This document shows, one piece after another, positions 11,436 to 22,733 of a stretch of DNA of 64,000 nucleotides. This DNA is from Collybiopsis luxurians FD-317 M1 (taxonomy: Eukaryota > Basidiomycota > Agaricomycetes > Agaricales > Omphalotaceae): the NCBI GenBank assembly GCA_000827265.1, contig KN834755.1, positions 1,068,320 to 1,132,319 of the forward strand, given 5' to 3'. The stretch's first letter is position 1, and every line of letters starts with the position of its first letter. The translations under genes and the position numbers were made by a program. Below the pieces are notes generated by a model, which saw only the letters and a program-made list of their open reading frames with translations, did no database searches and had not been told where the DNA came from.

Positions 11436-14400
11436 ATGGGTCAGTCATCTGACTATTCGCTTTGCCGAAACCCTGAACTCCAGATTCTATACAGGCACTT
11501 CGCCAACGCTCATCATTTCACATTGCAAAACCCGCAGTTTCATGCTACAATCATTAATGAACAAAAAACGAAATCAGGTACGCTTATTTATGCTATAATT
11601 CTAGTTCACGAAGATGGGAGTTCCTGCTGCGCAGAGTCCCTTTCGTGAATTGTGGTCATCGTCGTACTTCCTACTCCGAATGAGACTAATTAGCTCTCAT
11701 AGTAAACATCCGACAAAAGCTGCAAGAAAAGTTACATCCCATTGAAGGTGCCTGGCTTGATACATCCAAGGTTTGCTTAGATGGAACCAGAACAACGATT
11801 ATCAAGGAGATATCAGATTGGATCCAAGCTGATAATGCCCCTCAAATATTCTTTCTTTGTGGAGAGGCTGGAACAGGCAAATCTACAATCAGCCACACCA
11901 TTGGAAGGGCTTTCCGGCAATATCTTGGTGCTTTCTTTTGCTTCAACCGTGCATTTTCTGTCGAGCGTACTCCTAGCAAAGCCTTACGCACCATTGCATA
12001 TGAGCTTGGCATCTACGTTCCCAATATTGGAAAGGGATTGCTCAATTCCTTTCGAGATGATCCGCACATTTCAAGTAGTGTTAATGTTGAGGATCAGTGG
12101 AAAAATCTCATTGTTGGACCTGCTAAAATGACCGCCAATCCTTTTCGGCCAGTGGTTATTATACTTGATGCCCTGGATGAATCCGGGCCCCAACTCGAAG
12201 ATGGACCAAGAGATAGACTGCTCAATGTATTGTTCAATGGGGCTCAGGATTTGCCTAAAAATTTTCGGGTTTTGGTTACTGCTCGTCTGGAAAATGATGT
12301 GATTTCATATATCAAGAGCTTGTCAGTCAGTTCAACACCTAGAGTACAGTACATGAAAGATATTAATGGAACACCCGAAGATATCTACCGCTATGTGTGC
12401 AACAGGATGATGAAAAGAGGGGCTCTAGGAATGCTGGATGAAAATCAGTGTAGGATTCTCGCTGAGAAAGCCGGTGGTTATTTTCAATGGGCCTCAACTG
12501 TTTGTGAAGCTCTACGTGGAAAAGGCAAGGCAGGGCTGACAGTTTCAAAACGCTTTAAGCGTTTTCTGGACTCTGGTCCAACTCACAATGATTTACAGCC
12601 TCTTGATGGGCTGTACAAGTACATTCTTGAGGAATACTTTGACTACAATGATGAGGATGTTATCATAGAGTACCGGAGTGTATTAGCCCAAGTGTTAGCG
12701 GCATTTGAACCCCTGTCTATTACATCATTGAGGAAGCTTAGAATTGCAAGTGGAGTGGAAGGAGATGAAAATGGAGTAGAAGCAGTAGTTTCTTTTCTCG
12801 GCTCATTGTTAACAGGAATTGACAGTGTTGATACACCAGTAAAACCTGTACACACATCAATTTATGATTTTCTTTTGGATAAGAACCGCAGCACAAGTCA
12901 TGCAATAGATATAATTGAAGGGCACTGGATCCTGGCACAGGGAACATTGAGGCTAATGATGAAAGAACTTCACTTCAACATGTGTCACTTAGAAAGTTCT
13001 CACTTATTAAACTCACAAATTGAAAACCTCCAAACTAAAGTAGTTGAGAATCTCTCCCCTGATCTGCTGTATGCTTGCTGTGTTTGGGATCTACACCTGC
13101 AACAGATTAACCCAACAGATTCATGGCTCCCATTATTGAATCATTTTTTTGAACAAGTTTCACTTTATTGGATGGAAGTTTTGGGTACTGTGAAAAAAAT
13201 TGGTCTTGTTGCTCGGGGAGCAAGAAATGTAGTGGCATGGGTAAAGGGCTTCAAGGTTTGTCAGAGCCACTGCAATTGGTAGATATATTTACTTAACCAT
13301 TTTTTTAGGGCGCAATTGAGACTCAAAGATTACAAAACTTGGGGAAAGATCTGCAACAATTCACCCAAATATTTGGCAAAATGATTACAGAATCTACACC
13401 ACATCTTTATCTGTCTGGAATATCTTTCCTACCCAAAGGCTCAATTCTTACAGAAATATATAAGGAAAAATGCAACAGGATAGCAGTTGTTTGTGGGGGA
13501 TATCAAACTGATTGGCCATCCCAGGAGACTGTAATGTGGCATGGGAAAAAATCAAGTGTTATTTCAATTGCTTTATCTCCAGATGGGAAGAAAATTGTAT
13601 CTGGATCTATTGACAACTCGATGCAAATCTGGGATGCAGAAACAGGAGCTGCTATTGGAAGCCCACTCCAGGGACACACAAATCAAGTAACCTCAGTTGC
13701 CTTTTCCCCGGATGGGAGAAAGATTGTATCTGGGTCCAAGGACAGCTCATTGCGGATTTGGAATGGAGAATCTGGTGCAGCTATTGGAAATCCATTAAGA
13801 GGGCACTCACGTGATGTAACTTCTGTTTCCTTTTCGCCGGATGGTCAGAAAATTGCATCTGGGTCTTGGGACCATTCAGTGTGGATTTGGAATGCTGAAA
13901 CAGGAGCTGCCTTTGGAAGTCCTTTGAAGGGGCACACTCACTATGTAACCTCTGTTGCCTTCTCTCTGGATGGTAAAAAAATTGTGTCTGGATCTTTTGA
14001 CAAATCAGTGCGAATCTGGGATGCAGAAAGTAGAGCTACAATACAGGGGCCATTAGAAGGACACACAGAGCCTGTGACCTCAGTTGCCTTTGCACCAGAT
14101 GGAAGGAAAATTGTGTCTGGATCCCGAGACAGTCAAGTCCGGATCTGGGATGTGGAGGCTGGAGTTGCTCTTGGATATCCACTGCAGGGGCACACAAAGG
14201 AGGTAAATTCAGTTTCCTTTTCACCAGATGGCACAAAAATTGTGTCTGGGTCTGAGGACACCTCAATATTGATCTGGGATGTGGAAACTCAGGCTACAGC
14301 TAGAAACCCATTGAGAGGGCATGTTGGTTCAGTAACTTCAGTTGCCTTTTCATCAGATGGAAGTAGAGTAGTGTCTGGGTCTCGGGATGGTTCTGTGCGA

Positions 14401-15654
14401 ATCTGGGGTGCTGAAACAAGAAACACTGATGGAAATTCCTACCATCATGGACACACAGATTCAATAAACTCAGTTACTTTTTCTCCAGATGGACAGATCA
14501 TTGTGACAGGATCCTCTGACAAGTCATTACAGTTCTGGGATGCAGAGACAGGTGCTGATATTGGGAATCCATTGAGTGGACATGAAAAGGGAATAAACTC
14601 AGTTGTTTTCTTCGCAAAAGGGAAGAAAATTGTGTCTGCATCTGATGATAAGTCAGTGCAACTCTGGGATCTAGTGACTAGAGAAGCAATTGGGAATCCC
14701 CTAAAAGGACATACAAGTTATGTGACCTCAGTAGCTGTCTCCCCAGATGGTACAAAAATTGTATCTGGGTCCAGTGACAGCTCAGTGCGCATCTGGAATG
14801 TGGAGACAGGGATTGCAGCTGGAAAGCTCCTTGGGACACACCCAAACACAGTGTCCTCAGTTGCCTTTTTTCCAGATGGAAAGAAAGTAATATCTGGATC
14901 CTGGGATGCTTCAGTACAGATCTGGGACTGGAAGAGCGGAGCTCTCATTGGCAGCCCTATGAAGGGACATGCCAATGGAGTATCCTGTATTGCTGTATCT
15001 CCCGATGGGAAGAGAATTGTATCTGGGTCTTATGACAATACTCTCTGTATCTGGAATGCAGAGACTGGAATTGCAGTTGGGAATCCCTTGCGGGGCCACA
15101 CAGATGTTGTAACTTCTGTTGCTTTTTCTCCAGATGGAAGAAGAATAGTATCTGGGTCTTTTGACTGCACTGTACAAATTTGGGATGTAGAGAGTGGATC
15201 TGCTATTGGAGCCCCACTGGAAAGGCATACAAATGTAGTTACCTCAGTGGCCTTCTCTCCAAATGGTAAAAAAATTGCATCTGGATCTCAGGATTGCTCA
15301 ATACGGATCTGGGATACAGACACTGCAACTCTTTCATCAATTTCTTCTCATGAAGACACAGAAGCCACTGGGTCACAGCACTTGTATCAGTCTGCTTTCT
15401 GTACCCATCTCAGTCACCTTTTTATTCATTCTCATTCTTCTTTCTGTGATCTTCACCTGAATTCTGATGGATGGCTCTGCGGTTCTGATTCATCCCTTCT
15501 TCTTTGGATACCTCCGGAGTACCGTTTTTCCATTGTATTTCCCCCAACCCGAGTGGTGATAGACCGAAATGGGCAAACCACTCTGGATCTCAGCAATTTT
15601 GCTCACGGAACTCATTGGACTGAATGTCATGCAGATAATCATTCACTAGAGTGA
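11436..15654 (+). CDS. NACHT-WD40 (NLR-like) protein with 14 WD repeats
   Basis: Three exons in phase: 11436-11577, 11703-13255, 13309-15654; 1346 residues. A short N-terminal region of no known domain is followed by the linker LHPIEGAWLDTSKVCLDGTR, the P-loop GEAGTGKST (residues 101-109) and Walker B VVIILDALDES (about 198). A helical region follows, then fourteen near-identical WD40 repeats of 43-44 residues (about 649-1250), enough for two seven-blade propellers, and a C-terminal segment (DGWLCGSDSSLLLW). Members such as Podospora HET-E act as nucleotide-dependent switches in non-self recognition. Here no HET or other effector domain is visible at the N terminus. The repeats are highly alike at DNA level, as in fungal NLRs that diversify by repeat exchange. 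The 125-bp first intron is long for this window, so exon 1 is less certain. Confidence 0.92.
13558..15345 (+). repeat. 14 tandem 129-bp WD40-coding repeats
   Basis: Each unit encodes a version of VTSVAFSPDGKKIVSGS followed by an IWDAETG-like strand, usually 43 residues long. The period is almost invariant (one unit has an extra residue). Units 7, 9 and 11 depart most from the consensus. Confidence 0.93.
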
Positions 15655-17065
15655 CAGCTAACTTTTTTCTTTTCTTTTTTTTTTTGAAAAAAGCTTTAAT
15701 ACACAAAGAGTGTCCTATCTGCTGTTTGATCCCAACTGTCATACAATTGTTGAGCAAATATGAGATGTTTAGATGTGCAAAGTATTACCTAAATATAGCT
15801 GAGTTCTTCTCAAATCTTGAATAAGGCTAAAGTATTTGACCCAACTCAGCTATTTTGGTAAATCAGTAGAATTTGGCATAGTATAACAATACTTGGACCA
15901 AATTCTCAATGTAGGTTTTCCTGATGGGCCTCTAAGATCTCCTAACCAAAACCTGTGTCATATGTCAAATATCTGCACAAGGAGGCAGTGTTGCTGCAGT
16001 CTGATCCATGAACCTGGTGAACCCGGTCCGAAACTGAATTCGACCTCAGGTTCAAGCCCAGTTTGGAGAAACTCCTGGACTGAACCTCCTGAGGTGCGGT
16101 TCAAGGTTCAGCAGGACTCTGAATCTGTAAACCGGCCCTTAACCTTCTGAACCTCCAAACTCTGAGGTATACTCAAAGGTCAGTAATTACAAGAATTGTA
16201 AAGTTTTTCAGCTCCCTAGGTAGTAAAAATTAACTTTGAGGAAGTTTCATTCTATTTCAGTGGATGTTGCCTGCAATTGACCAAATCCTGCACAGATTGT
16301 GATTATTATCTCATGTGATGATTATATCACCCTTTTGAATTTAGTATTTTGTGGGGTTCTGTAGCAAGTGTTGACCCCATACTATGTTAATCATAGACTA
16401 ATTCACAAAAAATCTACATAAAAATCCAATTTTGGGGGGAAAGGTAAAGAAAAATAATATTGCTTGTTTAGAGGTTCAAACCTGATGAACTGGATCCGAA
16501 CCTGGACCTGAACCTGAGGTTTAGATTTGAGGTTCAGCAAAAAGAATAGGTTCGCAGACTGAACCGAACTACGGCAACACTGCAAGGAGGTGGCATTGGC
16601 AGGGGCACATCTCATAATGTCTTCCACCTTCACTTTTTCTAAGCCTTCTGTACTCCTCTAGTACATATACCTGCTTTGACTGGCTCTATTGCTCCTGCAC
16701 TTATGAACTAATTTATTGAGTCCTCTTCCTTTAATTTCTGCTTCTATCCCTTGTCCTGCTTCTGTTCCAGCGGTTAGCCTGTTACTCCTATAATGAAACC
16801 TTTGTCTTTAACAAATGATGGCATGAGCACAAATTAAGTGCCAACTCAGGTACCAATGACCACCTAATGCACCAGCAATGTATTATACTTAATTTGGCTT
16901 GAGTCCAAAGTCAAAACTCTTCTTCTAAGCTGTATTACTTATATAGAAAAGCTGGAATACAAAAATATGGAAATAAAAACTCCTAGTTATGTTATCACAT
17001 AGCGACAAAATATTTGCATTCATCCCTATTTTTATCACACTACAAAAAAGACGAACATTGGGACA
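15655..17065. other. Convergent intergenic region carrying a MITE
   Basis: A/T-rich DNA between the ends of two convergent genes. It contains the hAT-type MITE at 15986-16582, listed separately. I see no coding sequence. Confidence 0.6.
15986..16582. mobile_element. hAT-type MITE with 8-bp target duplication
   Basis: The element begins CAGTGTTGCTGCAGTC and ends with an inverted, slightly diverged copy (GACTACGG-like, GCAACACTG). It is flanked by the direct repeat CAAGGAGG at 15978-15985 and 16583-16590. Terminal CAGTG and an 8-bp duplication are hallmarks of the hAT superfamily. At 597 bp without an open frame it is non-autonomous. The interior is full of GGTTCA/TGAACC motifs in both orientations near each end. 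Confidence 0.85.
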
Positions 17066-18299
17066 TTAGAGAGATTTTTGAGGTCTTGATTTATGGACGT
17101 CATCTACATGGGTCAGTGAAGTAATCTTGATAAATATCCCATCCGTTGTATTGGAAGTGCAATTCCTGTGCTGTGTTGTATGATCCTGCACTGTAGGGAT
17201 CACTTGGGCATCCATCGAAACTGCTGGATCCCGTATTTTACCAAGCGCTGTATGTCGAAAGACATAGCATGCCATGATATTGGTGATCATTGTATTGATA
17301 ACGAGGAAGACATTGTGATAGTCTACATCGCCCAAAAAAGATGCTGCTGCAATTGTTGCAATATTGGACAGAATTGTTACCCTGAGTCAAACTCTCAAAA
17401 ACTTCTTGGCGCAAACAGAGGAAAGTGAGTTATCCTTACAAGTAATATTTTTGGCCATCACGAAGCATAGCTCTGGAAAATGCTGGTAAATTAGTCCCAA
17501 AAAGCCAACTTTTAATGCCATGAGACTGTCTGAAGCCATGGGACATTAACTTGTATGAGATTGCAGTGAAAACCACTGTGTCATAAACAGTAGCAACAAT
17601 TACTGTCGCTCTACCAAATTGTCTGCTTGTACAGCTTCCTACAATGGGTGGCGATGGTGTACTCGTGGAAGCGGGAATAGAGAGGCTTGCAGCAGGCAAC
17701 GAGATCGGTTCAGATGCTGCACTTGTGGAGACGGGAACAGTGAGGCTTGCAGCAAGCACTGAGATCCACAAGAAGGCCAATAATGCCGGTATATGCTTGT
17801 TTCCATTGTATACAGCATATGCTCTGAGGAGAAACAGCAAGGAAGAGCTGGAAATACCAACAGGAAGGAAGCAGTCTAGTATGATATTTTTGACACTGCA
17901 GCCTGCGACAAGTGAATCTGGAATTCCATTCTGAGAGATGGGGCAGTATAAGTAGTTGTAAGGTCACTGACTCTCATATACCATCCGTCCCATAACATAT
18001 ACCAATGTGCTCAACCTGAGAATCTATGAGTTGTCCGCACCTGAGGGCATTATGTAACATTGACACATACCTAGAAGTTATATAAATAATGAGGCCACAT
18101 TTTCTTTTGGTAACTCTAAGCAGGCGGTAGTCATTGATTGCATTGGACAGAACATCCCAAGCAAAAATCTTGAAATGTGAATCTCAGCCAATGATTAGGA
18201 ATAGCTAGGTTTAGCTAAGCTCACCCCCGATGCTATAGCCAATAGCTCAGTCTGGAGATCAAATTGGAGAGGAGGCAAATTGGAAGGTGGGAGACTCAT
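17066..18299 (-). CDS. DUF6533-family membrane protein, paralogue
   Basis: Five exons on the minus strand: 18225-18299, 18071-18168, 17982-18015, 17440-17930, 17066-17381; 337 residues. Exon 2 is 98 bp, exactly as in the paralogue at 9443-10698, and encodes FAWDVLSNAINDYRLLRV. The 34-bp third exon uses a GTATAT donor, the choice that keeps the frame; a 44-bp version matching the paralogue would shift it. The same helices and the motif LPAFSRAMLRDGQKYYL are present. The second half of the loop after LTVPVST holds a roughly 60-bp tandem duplication that adds about 20 residues of Ser/Pro-rich sequence, absent from the paralogue. Function unknown; the start gives MSLPPSNLPPLQFD. Confidence 0.82.
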
Positions 18300-19498
18300 A
18301 CTTGAAGGAGGCTCAGTTTCCGATGGGCTAATTGTTTAATAAGATACGACTGGTCTTATATCCTGCGGGGTTGTGATCTGAACTCAATATCATCAAGGAA
18401 AAACTCCAACATCAAATACATTTAATATCTTCTCGCAGAGTTTGAGAGACCGAAGATCTCGGAGCTCCAACATCCCTCTGAGGCTATGAGGTTATGAGAG
18501 GCTAAAGCCTCCAAGTATCGGTCCGTCTATTGAGTTATTGTCTAGACTTGACTTGCATTTATGTCCATCTTGGACTCTCTTCTGATCTTCCTTGCACACT
18601 GAATCAAGACCAGAAGAGATGCACTCTCTATCTTCAAGTTGATCAGCAAATATTCATATTTTTGTTCATGTTATCTGTTCTCCTACGACTCGGAAAGCAT
18701 CATCCTCTCATGTTTGTCATGACGGACCATCTGATCATCAGCTCCATACTGAACCCGGTTCCCAATCCCATGACCTGGCATTTATTGCCACAACTGGCCT
18801 CATGAATCATGATCATTATCGTTCTGCTTGTGTTTAGTCAAGACACCGGCCGAGAGACGCTGGAAAGTAATGGCTTCAATAATAGCCGGCTTTGAGTTCC
18901 GTAATGGGATACAAAAGAGAGGACGGTTACTTACACCTCGTAGTCTCCTTACTTTGAGTCAAAGGAGCGCAGCAAGGATAAACTTGAGCTGGAATGAAGA
19001 AATGCCACTCGTGGGCTGGGACTACAGCTCGGAGAAGGTAATATCAAATCTGCTCTCTCTCCCTCTTACTTTTCCTGTCCTCCCTCCTTCCCTTGAATCT
19101 TCCTTTGTCGGCCTCCCTTCTGCTACGATTTCCCTCCTACCCACTTAGTGTGGAGATGCGGGGATTTGAGGAGCAGCATAGGTGCTAGGATTGCAGGGAT
19201 GGAAAATGCAGCAGATGGGTGAGGACTCTTCATATTTACAAAATCCATGCTAGTGTCAAGTAACAAGTGAACGTATCCACTCTTTACCTTCCAATTAAGT
19301 ACACGCATTTCAAGTGACCCTGAAGTTTATGTATCTAGTTTCGTACTTCTCTCAAACACTGACCGTCCTGATAAGTACTTATATATGACACGTTAAGCCG
19401 TAGACTCGCTTCGGGTTTGGCTTGTGAATGAGTCAATGAGAGATTCGCAGTATCGAGTGTCTACGATTCGTCAAAGAGCAGTTTAGAAAGCGATTTCC

Positions 19499-19574
19499 GT
19501 AAGGTGCTAGGAATTAACCGGTCTCTCACGATGTAAGGTCAGGTCAGCATGCAAACCACTCGACCACAGCTCGA
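19499..19574 (-). other. Degenerate tRNA-like sequence
   Basis: On the minus strand TGGTCGAGTGG (19556-19566) fits the polymerase III A-box, and GGTTAATTCC (19510-19519) resembles a damaged B-box 37 bp further on, the normal spacing. A D-arm can pair (GTCG with TGAC), but the anticodon and T arms do not. It is more likely a decayed tRNA or a SINE head than a working gene. Confidence 0.3.
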
Positions 19575-19657
19575 TCAACGAAAGATTCCACTGAGTAACA
19601 TATAATGTCCTTTTATCTCATATTGAAGGTGAAGGCAAAAAATGGATACAGTAGATT

Positions 19658-19680
19658 ACACCGTACGGGAATCGAACCCG
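19658..19680 (-). other. Isolated T-arm/B-box
   Basis: The minus strand reads GGGTTCGATTCCCGT, a perfect B-box inside a pairable T-arm, followed by ACGGTGT. A possible matching 5' acceptor, ATACCGT, is 134 bp away, too far for an ordinary tRNA. Probably a tRNA-derived relic. Confidence 0.25.
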
Positions 19681-20462
19681 AGCCACCTGTTCACATATTT
19701 CGTCGCAGTCTTTTTCTATAGACAAATAAATTCTATGAATTCCGGTAAGCTCATCGCCTGACAGGAATGCTCAGGCTAGCGTATACGGTATCATCAGCTT
19801 GTTGAGCTGTCCCTGTTATAACTTCCAACCATCGAGACTCTGAAAGACTTCTGTTCGGGTCTGAATGCGTTTAATGCGCACCTAACGTCTAGCGTTGATA
19901 GCGCAGATCCTTTGCTGAAGCTAAAGGTCCAAAGGGGGGTAACTATGACGATCACTTTAACCATTCCTGTAAACTTTCGTCCTTTCGCAGTTTCTCGAGT
20001 CTCAACTGGGGGGGAATTCTCGGAATAAACGAACGGACATTATCTCGAATAGACTGGAGGAATGATACGAGTTATATGCAGTCAAGGGTCGAGTCAATAT
20101 TAACCCAGCACGAGGTCACATCAGGCAGCATGAGCCTCGTGTCTCGCCTATTTAGTATTTTACGTTTCTCCCAGTGGGGCCGGGCGAATCCTATAACTGC
20201 TTCGACTTCTTTTTAGCTTCGAAATATGTCAGAGCTAACTCAGCCAGGGGTATCACAGTATCAATCCAGTATTCGAGTATATCTGTGTATATCTGTGTAC
20301 TTTTCCTTCCCCGCCTCCTTCCCCACCTCTTCGTTTCGAGCGTATTAGATGGTTCGGTTCGTATAAGCTTTCCTTCAACTCCTTTGTTTGAGTTCACCGT
20401 CACTGATATACTTTAGACTAACTTCTTCGACCTTGACTTCTCGGCGAAAGCCTGACGGGGAC

Positions 20463-22733
20463 ATGGTCTCCCATTTTCAACAAAACTTTGTTAGTATCTT
20501 TATTATTGATCATTCAAAGAATCTACGACTAACGTACATCTAACCAGTGCTCAAACTTTGTGTGCATCGGCTGCTACGTCCACCTTCCAAGTTTACACGA
20601 CCTATTGGACCACGTAGACGAAGCTCATCTGGGAGGACCCAACGCTTCCCAAATATGGCCTCCGCAGATCCCTCCGCTTCATCAACAGCGGCTCTTGACC
20701 GCCACCGACCGCCTCCCCCCATCTCCCGCCTTGTCCGACTCTTCCCAAGAGTCAGTCCCACTCTCCATGGTATACTCCACCCAGCCTTCCATCGATGATA
20801 TCTCCCCATACGAGGATACCTTCCGTTTGGACTATTTTACGATGTGCGATGAGGAGAGGCCTCCGCAGCTTGGTCCGCTTAGGTGTCCGCTTTCGAGTTA
20901 CGAACGTTCGGAGCGCGTGCATAAGAGGGATATTAGTATCGATATGGGTATGGCTACAGAGGATCCGGCGGAGGATTTGACCGCTGTTGCACCGTCAGAG
21001 TATCGACCTACCACGCCGGAAGAAGAGAGGGACCTTTCCGTCGAGTCTGAACGGGAACATCAGATTGGTCCGATCCGTTCGTCTCGACGACGTTCTCGAG
21101 GGAAATGCGCAGAGGCTCTTGCCGTTGAACCGCTCAAGCCTGCAAAAAAACCGTCGCAAAAGATAGAAGGGCATATCAAATGTCCGGTGAGTTCCGAGTA
21201 CCATACTCGACCGTGTTTCCTTCTTATCTACCTAGCACTAACCGACTTGCTTTTTTTCTTCTCCTCATACTGTTGCAGACGCTTGGTTGTATAAAGGTGA
21301 GCAGCACCTTTCGTTCCTTTCATGTTTACACAAGGGTTTCTCACATAATAAACTCACTATCCTAGACATACCGCAACATCAACGGTCTCCGATATCACCT
21401 CAAAAAAGGAACCTGTGTCATACGTGAACCACCCGCATCTACTCCGAACGAAGACGGGGAGGATGAACAGCCATCGGCGCATCCTACATCATTTTCCACC
21501 TCTACCTCCTCCGAACCCTCTATGATCCTCCAATATTCTTATTCACACGGACCCGCACCCGCACCCGCACCGACCGGCTCCATCGCTCCTATGCTAATCA
21601 GCTATCTCGCTCCCACTCCCCTTCCGGCTCCTCCTGCTATCGCTGCGCTTTCTGTTCCAGCCGCTCTTGCTACAACTTCTGCTCCCGATCCTGCTCCTAC
21701 CCTTGCCTCTCACCCATCTTCAGCTTTTCCTCTCCTTCCAATACTAGCACCCACACCCCTCCTCATATCCCCACACCCCCTCCGCACAATCCAAACATCC
21801 CCCTACTCCCCCTCCCCCTCCTCTCCTCCACCGCTATCCGCTTCATCCTCATCCTCATCCTCGTCCTTCTCATCATCAACATCATCATCGACGTCTTCCC
21901 CAATCTCGCCCATCACCCCCCGAGACACATACACGAACCACGGGTTAACGCCCCTACCCGGCCGAGCGATCGTCTCCAACCCTACTCGTAACCGTACCCG
22001 TACCCGTAGCGGAAACTGTACTCGAAATCGTACTCATACCGAGGTCGGGATTGACACCACTCAGAAAAGGGGTGGCCCGACTGTCACAGTGAAGGGGTGG
22101 AATGGATCCAACGGGGAAGTGGATAACGATGTCATTGGGAGGGGAACGGGAAAAGGGAGATCACCGTCTCCGAATCGAAGTTTGAGCCCGTTGACGATCT
22201 TCGATGGCGAAGTCGATTCAGATTCAGCCTCCGATTCGGATTCGGAATCAAGTTCGGACTCATGCACACGCGACTCTTCTCCTCCTCCTCCATCATCCTA
22301 CCCTTCTCGAGTACCTCCCTATACCAGCACCAGCGGTACCAATACCGTTCCCACAATCGTGACCTCAGCAACCCCAACCTCATTCCCGATCCATCTATCC
22401 TTACCGTTATCGAGGCCGTTACCGTTACCTCTTAAGACCTCCACGTATCGCACAGTCGAGCGGTGGGAGCAGAATGGAGAGGTTGACGGCGACGGCGACG
22501 GTGACAGCGATAAGCGTGGAGTTGTAGGCGTCTGCGGTGAACCGGTCAACGCATACTCGGACTTGGCAGCGGTACCGGGTTCACAGGGGTTTTTCTCTTT
22601 CAACCAATATGGATCCTCGCCTGGAGGTCCGTTCGTCAATGATGGGGATATGAGAAAGGTGTTGGTCGAGGTAGAACGTATAGACGGACATGGATACGAA
22701 CATGAAGACGGAATGCTTCTTTTCCGACCCTGA
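20463..22733 (+). CDS. Sfp1-like C2H2-type zinc finger protein
   Basis: Four exons in phase: 20463-20489, 20548-21186, 21279-21296, 21366-22733; 683 residues. Finger 1 is split off a tiny 9-residue first exon and reads FVCIGCYVHLPSLHDLLDHV with C15, C18, H31, H36. Finger 2 (C221, C226, H239, C245) contains TYRNINGLRYHLKKG, the pattern of yeast Sfp1 and its relatives (CPxxGCxKxYxNxNGLxYH). Sfp1 activates ribosome-biogenesis genes downstream of TOR; whether this protein does the same is inference. The rest is low-complexity Pro/Ala and Ser runs plus an acidic Ser/Asp block (DSDSESSSDS). The 18-bp third exon codes only TLGCIK, half the metal knuckle of finger 2. The first exon was chosen because its GTTAGT donor restores the phase. 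Confidence 0.75.

Larger units (their letters stand above)
18300..20462. other. Intergenic, with tRNA-like fragments
   Basis: No protein gene is supported. A degenerate tRNA-like element and an isolated perfect B-box are described separately. Short open frames near 18530-19150 have no recognisable content. Confidence 0.45.

Noticed and set aside
19658..19791. Functional intron-containing tRNA
   Set aside because: The acceptor could pair, but the D-arm is displaced, the anticodon loop is abnormal, and 134 bp is too long.
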